From the NCBI GenBank assembly GCA_020744225.1, contig JAGMWG010000025.1, forward strand, positions 425,079-489,078: DNA of 64,000 nt. The letters run 5' to 3'. Each line of letters begins with the position of its first letter. Position 1 is the stretch's first letter. A model generated the notes under the pieces. That model was not told where the DNA came from, did not search any database, and saw nothing but the letters and a program-made list of their open reading frames with translations. The stretch is from Paraphoma chrysanthemicola (lineage: Eukaryota; Ascomycota; Dothideomycetes; Pleosporales; Phaeosphaeriaceae). Position numbers and translations under genes: made by a program. Below, piece by piece: positions 1 to 13,354 of this stretch.

Positions 1-2051
1 CTGTTACAGATCCGTCAGAATCAAAATGCGACGTCCTCATCGTTGGAGCCGGCCCAGCCGGTATGATGATGGCCGCTTGGATGGCACGATGTGGCATCAA
101 TGCTCGCATCGTCGATAAGAGAGGGACCAAGATCTATGCTGGACAAGCCGACGGACTACAGATTCGCAGCCTTGAAATTTTCGACAGCTTTGGTTTTGCG
201 GATCGAGCGTGGAAGGAAGCGAATCACATGATCGAAATGTGCATGTGGAACCCGGGCGAGGACGGCGTCATAAGACGGTCCGATCGAGTTCCGGATGTCC
301 CAGTTGGCTTGTCTCGATTCCAGCAAATTGTTCTGCATCAAGGCCGCATCGAGCGATTCTTCCTGGATCATATCAAGAAACACTCAAAGAATACGCTGCA
401 TGTCGACCGTGGGGTGTTGCCTGAGTCGCTTCAAATCAGCGACGATTGCGACAACCATTCGCTAGATAATTACCCCATCATAGTACAGTTGAGACACTTA
501 ACCGAGGAGGAAGCGAGACCTGCACAGAGCAATGGTTCCAGCGTCAACGATGGGCTCTTCAGGAGCAATTTGGCGGAAGACGACACCGATGACCTAATCG
601 CGAAGAGCAAGGACAAGGAAGGCAGCACGGAGATTGTGCACGCGAAGTACATGGTTGGCTGTGATGGCGCGCATAGCTGGACGAGGAGACAGCTAGGCTT
701 CAAACTTGAAGGAGAGCCAACTGACTTCATTTGGGGCGTGCTTGGTCAGTGATCGGCGTTGTGGTCGTAGAACAGTGGACTGACTGAGATTGCAGACATC
801 ATGCCCATCACGGACTTCCCAGACATTCGCATGCGCTGCGCCGTACACAGCGCATCTTCTGGATCACTGATGGTCATTCCTCGCGAAAACAAACTTGTTC
901 GACTCTACATTCAGCTCACTGAGATCAAGCCGGACGCAAGTGGCCGTGCTGATCGGTCCAAAATCACCCCGGACACCATCATCAAAGCCGCTCAGAAAAT
1001 CATTGCACCTTACAGTCTGACTTACGAGTACTGCGACTGGTGGACTGCGTATCAGATCGGCCAACGTGTCGGCACAAACTTTGACTACAAGAATCGGGTG
1101 TTTTTAGCAGGCGATGCCGTCCATACGCACTCGCCCAAGGCAGGCCAAGGCATGAACGTGAGCATGCAAGATGCATACAATCTTGGCTGGAAGCTCGGAT
1201 TGGTCGTAAAGGGTGTCGCTCAGCCATCAATTCTGAAGACGTACCAGTCGGAACGACGCAGAATTGCACAAGACCTCATTGATTTCGATCACAAGTTCTC
1301 ACGTCTGTTCTCCGGCCGACCAGCTAAAGATGTTATGGACGAGGAAGGCGTAAACATGGACGACTTCAAGCAGGCCTTTCTTAAAGGCAACATGTTTGCC
1401 TCTGGTCTCTCCGTCGACTACGGCACCAGCATGCTTGTAGCCAAACCGGGTAGCGCCACCGACCAAGGCGACGGCACCGATGTCTCTTCTAACCAATCCA
1501 ACAAGGTCATAGGTCGCCAGGAACTCGCCACCGGCGTCAAGCTCGGCATGCGCTTCCCTGACTACAAAGTCCTGAACCAATCTGATGCCAGACCTTGGCA
1601 TTTCCAGCAAAAGCTAAGAAGTGATGGTCGATTCCGTCTCATCGTCTTCGCTGGCCATGTCGTCAATGCGCATCAACAAGCTCGTCTGCGTGTTTTCTGC
1701 CAACACCTCTCGGCATCTTCGTTCCTAGCACCACATCTCTACAAGAATATCGATATTCTTACCGTACATGCGTCGCGCCGCACAGATGCAGAGTTGCTCC
1801 GCGACTTCCCAGACGTCTTGCACCCATTCGATGCAAAGACCGGCTGGGACTACGACTCGGTGTATGTGGATGACGAGAGCTACCACGAGGGCTTTGAAGA
1901 TGCGTACAATGGCTACGGAGTTAGTAGGGAGAGTGGATGCGTTGTTGTTACCAGGCCGGATCAGTATGTGGGGTACATTGATAGTTTGGATGAGGAGGGG
2001 TGGATTGGTGTGGAGACGTATTTTAAGGGGATTTTCTTGCCGCAGGCGTAG
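1..2051 (+). CDS. Phenol 2-monooxygenase-type FAD hydroxylase (5' partial)
   Basis: FAD- and NADPH-dependent aromatic hydroxylase of the phenol 2-monooxygenase family, which hydroxylates phenols to catechols in the cytosol. The reading frame is already open at base 3 and the first codons lead straight into the dinucleotide-binding strand with the GAGPAG motif, so the start codon lies just outside the window. Exons are <1-744 and 796-2051; the 51 bp intron (GTCAGT to GCAG) is confirmed because removing it joins GVL to DIMPITDF in frame. Exon 1 carries the DG motif (GCDGAHSW). Exon 2 carries the GD motif (AGDAVHTHSPKAGQGMN), which contacts the FAD ribityl chain, and ends with the thioredoxin-like C-terminal domain typical of the family (VYVDDESYHEGFEDAYNGYG). 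No sign of decay. The natural substrate cannot be told from sequence. Confidence 0.9.
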
Positions 2052-2664
2052 TTGTTGCTTCGGTCTGACAAGTAAGCAGACGAGGAAAATTGAATTCGAT
2101 ACCAGTTAGTCAGACGCGTAAGACGGATGTTTTCGGGTCGTGCTGGGAGACTGATCTACCTTCAAACCCTAAAGAACTTAGACAACATGACGTCTCTTAG
2201 GCACGAGACTTGGACAAGGATAAGCCCCATATCTGCTCGCAGAGAACGCTGCTGTGCCGGGAAAACACCCGGCCGCCTTCGCAACCAGCGCGTCGATGGT
2301 GACACATGCAGAATCGATACTCCGCATTTGGCACTTCGGTGTCGCAGTTTCAGGCCCTGGTGGGGATCCCGCGTGGCGCAGCATGGGTGATCCTGCACGT
2401 TGCCTGGGAGACGAGCCGAACACCAAACAAGCCCACGGCGGCTGCCACCTCCGCGCAGCGGCTCGGAACTTTAGCCTTTGCAACATTGAACATCGATTGC
2501 ATTCATATCGCATTCTTGCAGCAGTCGTTTATAGAGTGGCAATACATTGACTCAGTCTTGCTGCATTTTTCTGCATTGGCCTGTACGAGACACTCTCCAC
2601 TCACGCGCTTTGCGACACCACCGCGCGCAAACAGTCGCGATATCAACAACGTCACACAACCGCA
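2052..2664. other. Intergenic region upstream of chitin synthase
   Basis: About 610 bases between the hydroxylase stop and the chitin synthase start, both on the + strand. It must hold the chitin synthase promoter and 5' leader. Open frames here are short and unconvincing; I see no gene or repeat. Confidence 0.5.
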
Positions 2665-5600
2665 ATGGAGCGGCCCACAACACCGGGCGGAACACACTAC
2701 GGGCGGCCACCCGCATACGACGACGAGGATGGCCTTTCACCAGCCATGCAAGGAGGCTCAACAATGCGCTTGTTGACAAACGTGGACGAGAGCCAGAGCT
2801 ACATGCCGTGAGTATCACTCCTAGTTCTTCAATTTCCTCCATCCCATCACTCCATACTCATTCCTCTTCTTGTAACAGAAGACCCTCTTTCGAAGAGACG
2901 GCTTCACTCATGTCGGGCGCGAACAGCACCACGGCGGCTCTCGGTGCGCGCATGACGCCGTCCGAAGTGGGCAAGCAGAAGGCGGCCGAGGCAGACATTG
3001 TCGACTTCCTGCGGGAAGCAGGCAATGCGCTGAACTCGAGCTCGAGCGCTGCTGCCCCGTCGACGCAGATGCCCAAGAGGAAGAACCTGAAGACGAGGTT
3101 CGTCGACCAGACGTCTCCTAACAAGACGTCGAAACTGGAGCGTGACCCAGGCTTACCATTGTATGATATCAGACCCCCATCGCCCATGTCGCGATCGTAC
3201 CACCCCACAGCGACTTCGTCGTCAATTTCAAGGACGCCGTCAGTACTAGACTCTGCGCCCAACATGCCTCCGCCGTCAGAAGACTCGCCTTCATACATGC
3301 CATATCGACCGCGATCACCGGATCGGGCTCCCGGACGACCATACTCGCCTACCCGCACATCAGTCGACTACTCGAGACCTCCAGCCTCATCCGTCTCATA
3401 TGAACCAGCGGACCTCAATGGCAGCCCACGCCCAGGAACGCCTTCTTCAAGATACGGCGGTGGACGACCAGGTAGTCCGAAGCGGCCGTTGCCTCCCGCA
3501 CCACTTTTCGCCGGTGGTGCGCGACCAGTCTCACGCGACTCGGAAGCCACTATGGACATGACCGACATGACTTCAATACCTATCGACGACGACGATCCAT
3601 TTACAGAGGATGGAAGTGACCGGCCTGATCTTCGTTCACGCGACTCGTACATGTCAGACGATACCTACACCGATGTATACACCACGACCGATGACAAGGA
3701 AAAGGTCGAACACTACGGTCCGGCTCCAGACGGCGAGCAGACGCGACGAGGTGCGCGAGAAGCCGTCATGTCGAAGAAAGAAGTGCGCCTGATCAATGGT
3801 GAATTGATCCTGGAGTGCAAGATTCCCACCATCCTGTACAGTTTTCTCCCGCGACGCGACGATATTGAGTTCACGCACATGCGATACACCGCCGTTACGT
3901 GCGATCCAGACGACTTTGTAGATCGAGGATACAAGCTGCGCCAGAACATTGGCAATGCGCGCGAGACTGAGCTGTTCATTTGCATTACCATGTACAACGA
4001 GAACGAAATCGACTTCACCCGCACAATGCACGGCGTTATGCAAAACATCAGCCACTTCTGTTCGCGCATGAAGTCAAGAACATGGGGCAAAGATGGATGG
4101 CAAAAGATTGTCGTTTGCATCATCTCTGATGGTCGTGGAAAGGTGCATCCGCGCACACTCGATGCGATCGCTGCCATGGGATGCTTCCAAGAAGGCATTG
4201 CGAAGAACCACGTCAATCAGAAAGAAGTCACGGCCCACGTCTACGAGTACACAACGCAGGTCTCGCTGGATTCTGATCTCAAATTCAAAGGTGCCGAGAA
4301 GGGCATTGTACCTTGCCAGATGATTTTCTGCCTGAAGGAGCGCAATCAAAAGAAGCTGAACTCGCATCGTTGGTTCTTCAACGCTTTCGGCCGTGCGCTG
4401 AACCCCAATGTCTGCATTCTTCTCGATGTTGGTACAAAGCCCGGACCCAAAGCGCTGTACCATCTCTGGAAGGCTTTTGACACAGATTCGTCCGTGGCCG
4501 GAGCCGCGGGTGAGATCAAAGCTGGCAAGGGCAAAGCGTGGCTTGGTCTGCTCAATCCGCTTGTTGCGTCGCAGAACTTTGAGTACAAGATGTCGAACAT
4601 TCTTGACAAGCCGCTTGAGTCGGTATTCGGATACATCACCGTCTTGCCCGGTGCTCTTTCAGCTTATCGGTACCATGCGCTGCAAAACGATCACATGGGT
4701 CATGGTCCGTTGAGCCAATACTTCAAGGGAGAGACACTGCATGGTCAAGATGCAGATGTGTTTACAGCGAACATGTACTTGGCCGAAGATCGTATCTTGT
4801 GCTGGGAGCTTGTTGCAAAGCGAAGTGAGCAATGGGTCCTGAAATATGTCAAGGCTGCGACGGGTGAGACCGATGTGCCTGGTAAGTATCTAGTTTCCCG
4901 CGGCTCAACCATCGCTAATATTATTTAGACACCGTTCCCGAGTTCATCTCACAGCGTCGACGTTGGCTCAACGGTGCCTTCTTCGCTGCGGTGTACTCCC
5001 TTCTGCATTTCAAGCAAGTCTGGGCCACCGACCACACCATCTGGCGCAAGATCCTGCTACACATCGAGTTTGTGTATCAATTCGTGCAACTGCTCTTCAC
5101 CTTCTTCTCACTCGCCAACTTCTACCTGACCTTCTACTTCGTCGCCGGCTCACTCTCCGACCCTGAACTCGACCCCTTCGGACACAACATTGGCAAATAC
5201 ATCTTCTACGTCCTGCGCTATACATGTACCCTCCTCATCTGCATGCAGTTCATCCTCTCTATGGGCAATCGACCTCAAGGTGCCAAGAAGATGTTCTTCT
5301 GGAGTATGATCATGTACGGCGTCATCATGGCCTACACGACCTTTGCCTCCTTCTACATCGTCATTGTTCAGCTCAAAGATCCCAAAGCCGAGAAGAAGAT
5401 GGGCAACAACGTTTTCACCAACCTCATCATCTCCACCGCTACCACCATCGGCCTCTACTTCCTCATGTCCTTCATGTACCTCGACCCCTGGCACATGTTC
5501 ACCTCCTCGGCACAGTACTTTGCCCTCTTGCCCTCATACATCGCAACGCTCCAGGTTTACGCCTTTTGCAACACACACGACATCACATGGGGCACCAAGG

Positions 5601-6184
5601 GTGACAACGTCGCCAAAACCGATCTCGGCGACGCAAAAGCCAAGACTAAGAACGTCGTCGAACTCGAAATGCCATCAGAGCAACTCGACATCGATTCCGG
5701 GTATGACGAAGCCCTACGCAATCTCCGTGACCGCGTCGAAGTCCCGACTCCACCGATCAGCGAATCTCAACAACAAGAAGATTATTACAGAGCGGTGCGC
5801 ACATACATGGTCGTCATCTGGCTCATCAGCAACGCCATCCTCGCCATGAGTGTGTCAGAAGCCTACTCCAACCGCAAAGTCACCAATAACTTCTACCTCA
5901 CATTCATCCTCTGGAGTGTCGCCGGTCTCGCCTTCTTCCGCGCCATCGGGTCAACGACGTTCCTGGTTATTGAGTGGATTCATGCCATTATGGAAACAAA
6001 ACTCAAGTGGGAGGACCGCATGGAGGAGAAGAAGTCGCGCACCGGACTTGGTGGCGGTCTAGGACGACGGAAGTGGGGACGCTGGGGTGGTGGAGGCGGA
6101 AGCTGGTGGAGTGGGAGTCGGTTGAGTAGTAAAATCAGTAGTATGACGCCGAGTAGTTGGGGTGGGAGTAGTGTAGGGAGATAA
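2665..6184 (+). CDS. Chitin synthase, class I-type
   Basis: Membrane glycosyltransferase (GT2) that polymerises UDP-GlcNAc into cell-wall chitin at the plasma membrane. Exons 2665-2807, 2879-4881 and 4929-6184 give about 1133 residues. Order: disordered Ser/Pro-rich N terminus with the PRPSFEETASL block (about residues 48-58); the chitin-synthase N-terminal domain; the catalytic core with FTHMRYTAVTCDPDDF, the LAEDR motif near 685 and the processivity motif QRRRWLNG near 725; then a block of transmembrane helices and a Gly/Trp/Ser-rich tail. The start at 2665 is preferred because it gives the usual short first exon ending at a good GTGAGT donor; in-frame ATGs further upstream lie in a frame that does not splice through. 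Class I rather than II or III is judged from the EFISQRRRWLNGAFFAAVYS stretch, from memory. The gene is convergent with the RecQ gene downstream. Confidence 0.93.
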
Positions 6185-6521
6185 GCATGCTTAGATGGCT
6201 GATTACTGGGGGGAACGGGGAGCATGTGTAAGTGTTACGATTAATGATGTTGGGATTGAATCGGGTTTGGCGTTTCTGGATTGGGTACGTGGCACTTGAA
6301 TTTCCCACGGGATGTTCGTGTCAAGGCATGTAAAAGGAGGTGTATGTAGGAGACTCTATACGTCGAACTTCGCCCTTTTATAGCGGCATGCGACGAATAT
6401 AATGCTTCCGTCTCGTACATATTCCAACAGCATCTACTGCTCATATGGTCTACATTCCTACACCCTCAAGCTCAAAGTTCAAAAGTTCCCAGCTACTACC
6501 CCTTCACTTCTTATGTCACCC
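6185..6521. terminator. Convergent 3' intergenic region
   Basis: About 340 bases between the stops of two convergent genes (chitin synthase + strand, RecQ helicase - strand). It should hold both polyadenylation regions. I see no gene and no clear repeat. Confidence 0.4.
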
Positions 6522-8812
6522 TCACCCCCTCTCCCCACACGCCCTCTCAAACACACCCAATAGCTCACCAAAATCACACACATTCATACTCTCCCATACA
6601 CTCAACTTCTTGATCCCCAATTCCGTTCCCCGCGGACTTTGAATCCCAAACGCCATCTTGGCCAAAAACCGTGGATCGTCGCGCACACTAATCGCATCCA
6701 GCAGAGCCTTGACTTTGACCGGATCCGGTTGCTGCGGCGGGTCATGCGGTAAGACGACTTGTGTGTGTGTTTCGCACCATGTACAATGCCCGCAATTTGT
6801 GGGGACATTGCCCATCTGTCCGAAATATGCGGCAAGCGCGTGGGAAAAGCATGATGGCGATGTGACGAGGTTCAAGAGGGATTGCGTGCGTTCGAGATTG
6901 TTGTGTTCGGTGTTGGCCATGCTGGTGTCGAGATGTGTGATTATTTCGTCAAGCTCGGCCTGTGTGGACGGAACGGCCCGTTCGAGGCGGAACAGATTCT
7001 GTACGCCTTCGACTTTGAGCTCGATGTGGTTGTGTGTGTCCCAGTCTTGTAGTTTGCGGACGAGGACGGCTCGGTCGAGACCGGAGGATTGAGCCACGTC
7101 GTCGATTTGGAAGGTTGCCCATTTTATGCCCTTCTTGGGTGCGTTTTTGATGGCAGTTGCGGCGGGCGATGTGTCGTTTCGGATCGCGGCGGCGTTGTTG
7201 GTGGCGTATTTGTATGTGGTGAAATTCGTGCCCACGGCGCGGATGATTTTGAAGTGGAGCTCAAGCTGCGCGTAGATGAGGCCGAGGACTACAGATCCAA
7301 TGTCGACGACTTTGGACTGTTTGATTAATGAGACGGCAAAAGTGTCGCCAATCTTCAGCTTCTTGCGATTGGGAGGGAATAGATCTTTGAGCAGAATTTT
7401 CAGCGAACGCGTTGATGGTCGTGCACCATATGTGAAGATGCTCCGAAGGTGGAAGTTCCTCGTCGACAGGAAGAACATACAGACACTTTGCTTGCCATCT
7501 CGCCCAGCCCTGCCGATCTGCTGGCTGTAGGATTCGATGCTGTCGGGCACGTCAAAGTGAACGACGTTTCGGATGTTTGGTTTATCGATCCCCATGCCAA
7601 ATGCAATCGTAGCAACCACAATCATGGTATCGCTCGCATGGAAGTCATCCTGCGTCTTGATCCTTACTTCGGTAGACATGCCGGCGTGATATGGTTTTGC
7701 GGTAAAGCCATGCTTGACAAGATCAGTAGCAAGCATTTCTGTGTCCTTTTGGAGAGTGATGTACACAATTGTAGGTCCGGTATACTTCTTGAGGTGGGCT
7801 ACAAGTTTGCCAACAATTGCATTACGGTCGGCGTCTTTTGGTATGGCTTCAGCTAAAAGTCGGAGGTTAGGACGGTACATCCTGGTCCTGAATAAACCTT
7901 CTTCGGGTATAGAAAACGCGGCACAGATATCTTCTGTAACCTTCTCTGTTGCGGTAGCAGTAAGGCATATGACGCGTTTCACATCCGCCTCTTGTGCAAA
8001 TCGTGCAATCTTGAGGTAGTCGGGTCGAAACGAGTGGCCCCACTCGGAGATACAATGCGCCTCATCAATAGCGAGTAGTCGAATGCCACCAGGAATGGAT
8101 TTTAAAGATGCCAGGAAACCCTCGTTGTTCAGTCGTTCCGGCGCACAGTAGATCAGGTCCAGGCGGCCGTTGCGTAGATCCTCTTGTGTGGCGAGGTAGA
8201 GATCTCGACTGACAGACGAATTCAGAACAGCTGCTTTGACACCACGAAGCAGAAGAGCATCCACTTGATCTTTCATGAGCGCAATAAGCGGGGACACAAC
8301 AAGGGTGACACCGCGTTGCGATGCTTGGTGGCCAGCATCCTGGTCTTGGTAACGAAAACACACAGCAGGCACCTGATTAAGTTAGCTAAAGGCTAATCTG
8401 AAGGCATTAAACTGCTGACCTGATAGCACAAGCTCTTCCCACCCCCGGTTGGAAACACTACGACTGCGCTGCCGTCATCGAGCACGCGGGTGATGGCGGC
8501 TTCCTGTTCTAGGCGAAACGCGCTTAAACCGAATCGCTCTTTGAGAATTCTATTCGCAAGAACGATGTTAGGAGAGGAGGTGGATGTGGTCGCGAGAAGG
8601 CTCTTGATTCGTTTCTGGTGCGGCTGACCGGCCTCGTTGCCATTTTGAAGGCTGCGTTTGTTGCTTACAGCATCTGCCTCCGCGGCGAGAAGATCGCCGA
8701 AGTCCTCATCAGAGCTCAGGCCAAAATCGTCACCCATAGCGAGATATAACGGGCTGGACGAGAGGCAGAGTCGTGTTAGGGATGCCAGACGTGATGGTGG
8801 TGTAACAAGCAC
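6522..8812 (-). CDS. RecQ-family ATP-dependent DNA helicase
   Basis: 3'-5' DNA helicase of the RecQ family, acting in the nucleus in recombination and replication repair. Exons on the minus strand are 8420-8812 and 6522-8372, with a 47 bp intron (CAG/GTCAGC to ATCAG/GTG) inside the Walker A region, so that GGGKSLCYQ joins VPAVCF. About 747 residues. Motifs: FGLSAFRLEQEAAI (motif 0), PTGGGKS (I), DEAHCISEWGHSFRPDY (II), CLTATAT (III), IGRAGRDGK (VI). The C-terminal part has a Cys/His cluster (NCGHCTWC). There is no HRDC domain that I recognise, so it is a short RecQ. The true start may be the second Met at 8737 (MGDDFGLSSDEDFGDL), which begins an acidic segment typical of nuclear proteins; the first 25 residues look like leader. 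Unlike the telomeric helicase at the right end, this copy is undamaged and has normal codon use. Confidence 0.92.
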
Positions 8813-9687
8813 ACCGGTAAGCAGTACCCCGAAACCCTGACGATGGCCACCAGCTGCAGAAAGATCCTTGATCTCAATCTGTCCTTGTATAAGTCCAGAT
8901 CACAGCAAAATATGGCCACTCGGATACGAATTGCTCATTATATGGCCAGCACCTAACACGGCGTGTTGTGCTCGACGCGAGAATGACGCGCACGCACGTG
9001 CCATTACGTCATCTCCGCTCAGAGGCCCGAATTGTCAATGGGAGGTTCCAGGAGTAGAGATGTCTAGCAATTGCACAATGGAGTCCCGATCAAGGGAATC
9101 GCGTTTGTCAGACGTGTGATATCATACTCAGAGTTCTGGAGGAAGTTTTGATCCGGGCCGATCGACTAACTTGATAGCGTCAGGAACTGACGACTGGTGG
9201 CGAACGACTAGAACATGTAAGCGCCAATTGCAATTCAACATCCGACATGCACCCCAATTTTTGTCGGCCAAGCCGGTATGTGGCCTCAGAGCGGACTGCC
9301 ATAGCTGCATGCGGTGTGCCTTGGTGTGCGTGTCTCAACTCTTCAAAATCACCGGCACAAGTGCGAGTGCCACGCTCAACCCTTCTATTGCCGCTGTTCA
9401 TTCCCGCGGCGCATTCAATTCTTCTGCTGGTTTGGGGAAACTTCGTCACTTTATTAGCGCAATTATATGTTCGCGCAGTCGTTGCTATCTTTGCGGCAGG
9501 ATCAGATACACCTGCAAATCGGGTACCGTCCCGCGTTGAGATCGATTGCAGCACCTACGAGACCGTTCCACATCTATAAGATTTCTGGACATCTTTCAGA
9601 GTGGATGACCTCATAAGAGTCGCCATTCCTAAAGACTATGGGCACGTCGCCGCGAGAGGCACAGCGACACCTCGCGGGGCTATAGGA
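8813..9687. other. Divergent promoter region, RecQ / histidine kinase
   Basis: About 870 bases between two divergently transcribed genes. Open frames in it overlap on both strands and show no recognisable protein. An upstream exon of the histidine kinase cannot be excluded, because the frame of its exon 1 is open back to about 9601 without an ATG before 9688. Confidence 0.45.
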
Positions 9688-12600
9688 ATGCAGCCACCGT
9701 CGCAGTCGGAGCAACGTTCACCACTGAATCTAGAGCTATTGGAGATCGACACCAACCCAATTTTCGTGGTCCGAATTGCAGAGTCTGCGCTGCCATTCGA
9801 ATTTGTGTACTGCAACGAAGCGTTCCGCCGAGAGCAATTGCACGAACCTATACTCGCCAGTACCAAAGGGTCTCTCTTGTTTCGATCATGGGCACAGGCA
9901 TGGAGCAGTAAGGGGAAGTCGCAGCATGCGTTCAGCGACCGGGTGTGGTCATCTTCCTTCCATGGGAAGCACGGCACGCTGAAAATGCTACGAGCAATTG
10001 CGTTGATATCGGAAGAGAAGGACCAGCATATTCTGCATAAGTCAGTGGACGCACCAGAGAGCCTTGCTGTGCCTTTAGCCGCCAATCGCACAGTCATCCG
10101 GAAGATTTCCAAAGCATCAGTGGGAGATGAGACAAAGACAGTGAAACCCTCTTCGCTGCCAAAATTACCACGTACCAACCTCGACGCACGATGGGAGGGT
10201 CTCCAGATCATGATGGAAATGAGTGACGTGGGTGTGTTCGAGTACAATGCAGAAGGCAAGCTTCTGCACGCAAATGACGCATGGTATCGGCTCAGGTTGG
10301 TCAAATCGACACTCTCGGTGTTCCTGTGCTCACTTACCACAGTTCGCATCCACGTGACCTTCCGGCCCATGTTCAATTCTCGTTCATGGATCTTGTGTAC
10401 CCCAGCGACCAAGCGCTTGTCCTCAGTATGTGGAATACTCTCGCACAAGGCTCTCCTGTGACTTTTGAGATGCGTTGGAAGTCGGGTGACCTTAGCAATC
10501 AGGCTGGGCAATGGGTTTTATCCGCCTGTGTGCCCATTTTCGATGATGATGGAAACCTCATCAGTATTGCTGGCAACACTATCGACATCAACGCTCAGAA
10601 AAAGTCGCAGGAAGTAGCCCAGGACCAAGTCGAAGCGTTGGAGCAAGCAAGGCTGTCGGAGCTTAAATTTGCGAGGTTTGCGCAACTCTCCCCAACGGCA
10701 ATTTACATCTTCGTTCCGGAGACAGGTGAGGATTCTACGGAAGACCCTTCAAGCACGCATGTTGCTCAAATCTTGACAGGCATGCAATATGTGAACGATC
10801 AGTTTTTCGAACTCACGGGGCGATCACGTGCAGCCATTGAGCAATTCGAGTGGAGTAGCCTCGTTGCTCCTGAAGATGCGGAAAGAGTCGAAGAAGAATG
10901 GAAGGCGCTTCTGAAAGGCAAAAAATCTGACGGAGTTCAATTTCGGCTGAAGAAGACCTGGATCAATCAAGACGGTCATCGATCCAACATCTGGGTTCAA
11001 AGTACGAGCTTACCGCAACTCGATGAAGATGGACAAGTCATGAGTACGAAAATCTCCATGAAAGACGTATATCCAGACTCTGACACTTGACAGGCATCAT
11101 GGGTACACTTTTCGACATAAGCCAGTTCAAGTGGGCTGAAAGCGTACAGCGTCGACGTGTTGAAGAGGCCTTGGAGGCAAAGCGGCAACAAGAGAAGTCA
11201 GTCACATCATTCACTACGAATCTCTCACCGTTGACAAGCGTAGTTTTATTGACATGACTTCTCATGAGCTCCGTAACCCCCTTTCCGCCGTTCTGCAATG
11301 CGCTGAATCAGTCATTGCAAACCTGGAACACCTCACATCACAGCTCTCAGCAAATTCACTGGCCGAGTATGATGTCGGAAAAGTACAGGAAGAGCTAGAC
11401 GCGAGTATTGACGCGCTCCAAACGATTGTGTCGTGCTCAATGCACCAGAAGCGTGTTATTGATGATGTCCTCACTCTGTCTAAGCTCGACTCAAAGCTGA
11501 TTTTGATCACTCCAATCAGGGTCCAACCAAATGTAGTTGTCCAGGATGCGCTGAAGATGTTTGAGGTAGAGTGTCGACAGACGGGGATTCAGCTCGACTT
11601 TGCGCAAGATGACTCCTTTGGTGGCTTCGAATGGGTTATGCTAGATCCGTCGCGGCTGCTACAGGTTTTGATCAACCTGCTGTACGTACTTCTTCCAATA
11701 GTTGTCGACCTTCCAAGCTTACAGATAAAAGTACCAATGCCATCAAGTTCACTAAGGATCGACCAGAGCGACGAATCTCAGTCAAGCTGGGTGGCTCGTG
11801 GGAACGTCCACCACAGATGTGGCAGGCAGTTTCTTTCAAGACGGAAGACAAAAGTCAAGATGACATTTTAGATCAGCCAGATTGGGGACACGGAAAGAAA
11901 GCATACGTTTGGATCCAAGTCACGGACACCGGTTGCGGCATGACTGAAGCTGAGCAGAAAACGCTATTCTCCAGATTCTCCCAAGCAACCCCCAAGACGC
12001 ATGTTAAATACGGAGGCTCGGGATTGGGGTTGTTCATTTCCAAGTCACTTACTAATCTTCAGGGAGGCTTGATAGGTGTTTCATCTCAAGTGAAGAAAGG
12101 ATCCACCTTCACTTTCTTTGTGAGCACACGGCTTGTTGACCCGCCCGATGTGGCTGCCTCCGGGCGACAGGCTGCCACGAGACCTTCGTCACGACGAACT
12201 ATATCATCCGAGGATGCTATGAAAGCAGTGAAACTACACGTGCTCATCGTGGAAGACAATCTGGTCAACCAAAAGGTTCTCAAGAAGCAGCTACAGAAGC
12301 TAGGCTGGAAGGCCAGTGTTGCAGGAGATGGTACTGAGGCGATTGAGTGGTTGAAGCGAAGCATTTACTGGCAAGGGCCCAGGGAAGAAGGTAGCTCCCT
12401 AGAGACAGAGAGCCACGGTGACTTCGAACATTGCCACGAATCGTTGGATCTCATCTTGATGGACATTGAGATGCCGCAAATGGATGGCCTTACATGCGCT
12501 CGGCTGATTCGAGGTTATGAAGATGAAGGCCTCCTTGGGCATCCAACACGTGCTGAGCTGCAACGAGCTTCTACGCCTAATCTTCCCTCTTCCACTTCCG

Positions 12601-12809
12601 ACACCCTAGACTCAAAAGATGCCTCTCAGAAACAGAGAATGAGACTACCTATACTCGCCGTAAGTGCCAACGCGCGCATGGAGCAGATCAAACAAGCCCT
12701 GGCCGCTGGCATGGACGATGCGATATCCAAACCTTTTCGCATACCAGAGTTGTGGCCGAAGATTCGAGGTGTAATTCCTATGCTAGCGGGAACTTCTATT
12801 GGCGTTTAA
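9688..12809 (+). CDS. PAS-domain hybrid histidine kinase
   Basis: Fungal two-component hybrid sensor kinase that autophosphorylates on His, passes phosphate to its own receiver Asp and then to an HPt protein. Exons 9688-10295, 10343-11043, 11094-11196, 11244-11681 and 11732-12809 give about 975 residues; all four introns are 47-50 bp and each restores frame across conserved motifs (VMS/IMGTLFDIS, QEN/FIDMTSHELRN, INLL/TNAIKF). Order: PAS-like sensor segments (about 20-460; no transmembrane helix seen, so probably cytosolic), dimerisation/phosphoacceptor H-box TSHELRNP (His near 476), HATPase with DTGCGM (about 687) and GGSGLGLFI, then a receiver domain with VEDN, phosphoacceptor Asp in LILMDIEMPQMDG (near 864) and the Lys in AISKPF. 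All key residues are present. Input signal unknown. The start is the first in-frame ATG. Confidence 0.9.
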
Positions 12810-13354
12810 TGATAGAGACGTGTACGCCACAGCCATCACTCAATCGACATATTGTTCTTGTTTGGGTGCTATCGTCAATGTGTATGAGGACCGGCAATCT
12901 TTGACCCGAGAAGGTGCTAGTGCGCTTACATGATGCGTACGCCCTACGCGGTGTAAGGCGCAATGGCGCCACCACGACTTATGTTCGGGCGAGAAGCCTC
13001 GCCGATGTGCGGTAAACGTAGACATTTTCACTACCTATTGTATAGGGACTGGGAAGTTTTAGTCAAGGCCTTGAACATGCACATGTCCGTCTCTCGATGC
13101 ACTGTGGGATAGAAGTTGAGGGGTCCGGGGCTTAGCGGGTGGCGCTAACGGTATTTTCTCGTGCGTCATCCTCGTCGAGTTTAACTTCACTTCCAGCAGC
13201 ACGCGCACTGGTACGTCAACCAAGCCATGTTCTGGAACACGACTGGATGCATCGGCGCGCCGATCTCGGCATGCACGTTGTGACACTTCCGTCAGCCTAG
13301 GCTTTCATTCTTTCTTCTCCAGAACACCTCCGAACTTGTACATGCTCGCTCACC
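12810..13354. other. Intergenic region
   Basis: About 545 bases between the histidine kinase stop and the C2H2 gene start (both + strand). It presumably holds the terminator of one and the promoter of the other. Only short, poor open frames are present. Confidence 0.4.

Noticed and set aside
2127..2776. Several overlapping open frames upstream of chitin synthase
   Set aside because: They conflict with each other; the only frame that splices into the enzyme starts at 2665.
9180..9554. Minus-strand open frame of 124 codons in the RecQ / histidine kinase gap
   Set aside because: Mirrored by equally long + strand frames and lacking any domain, so probably chance.
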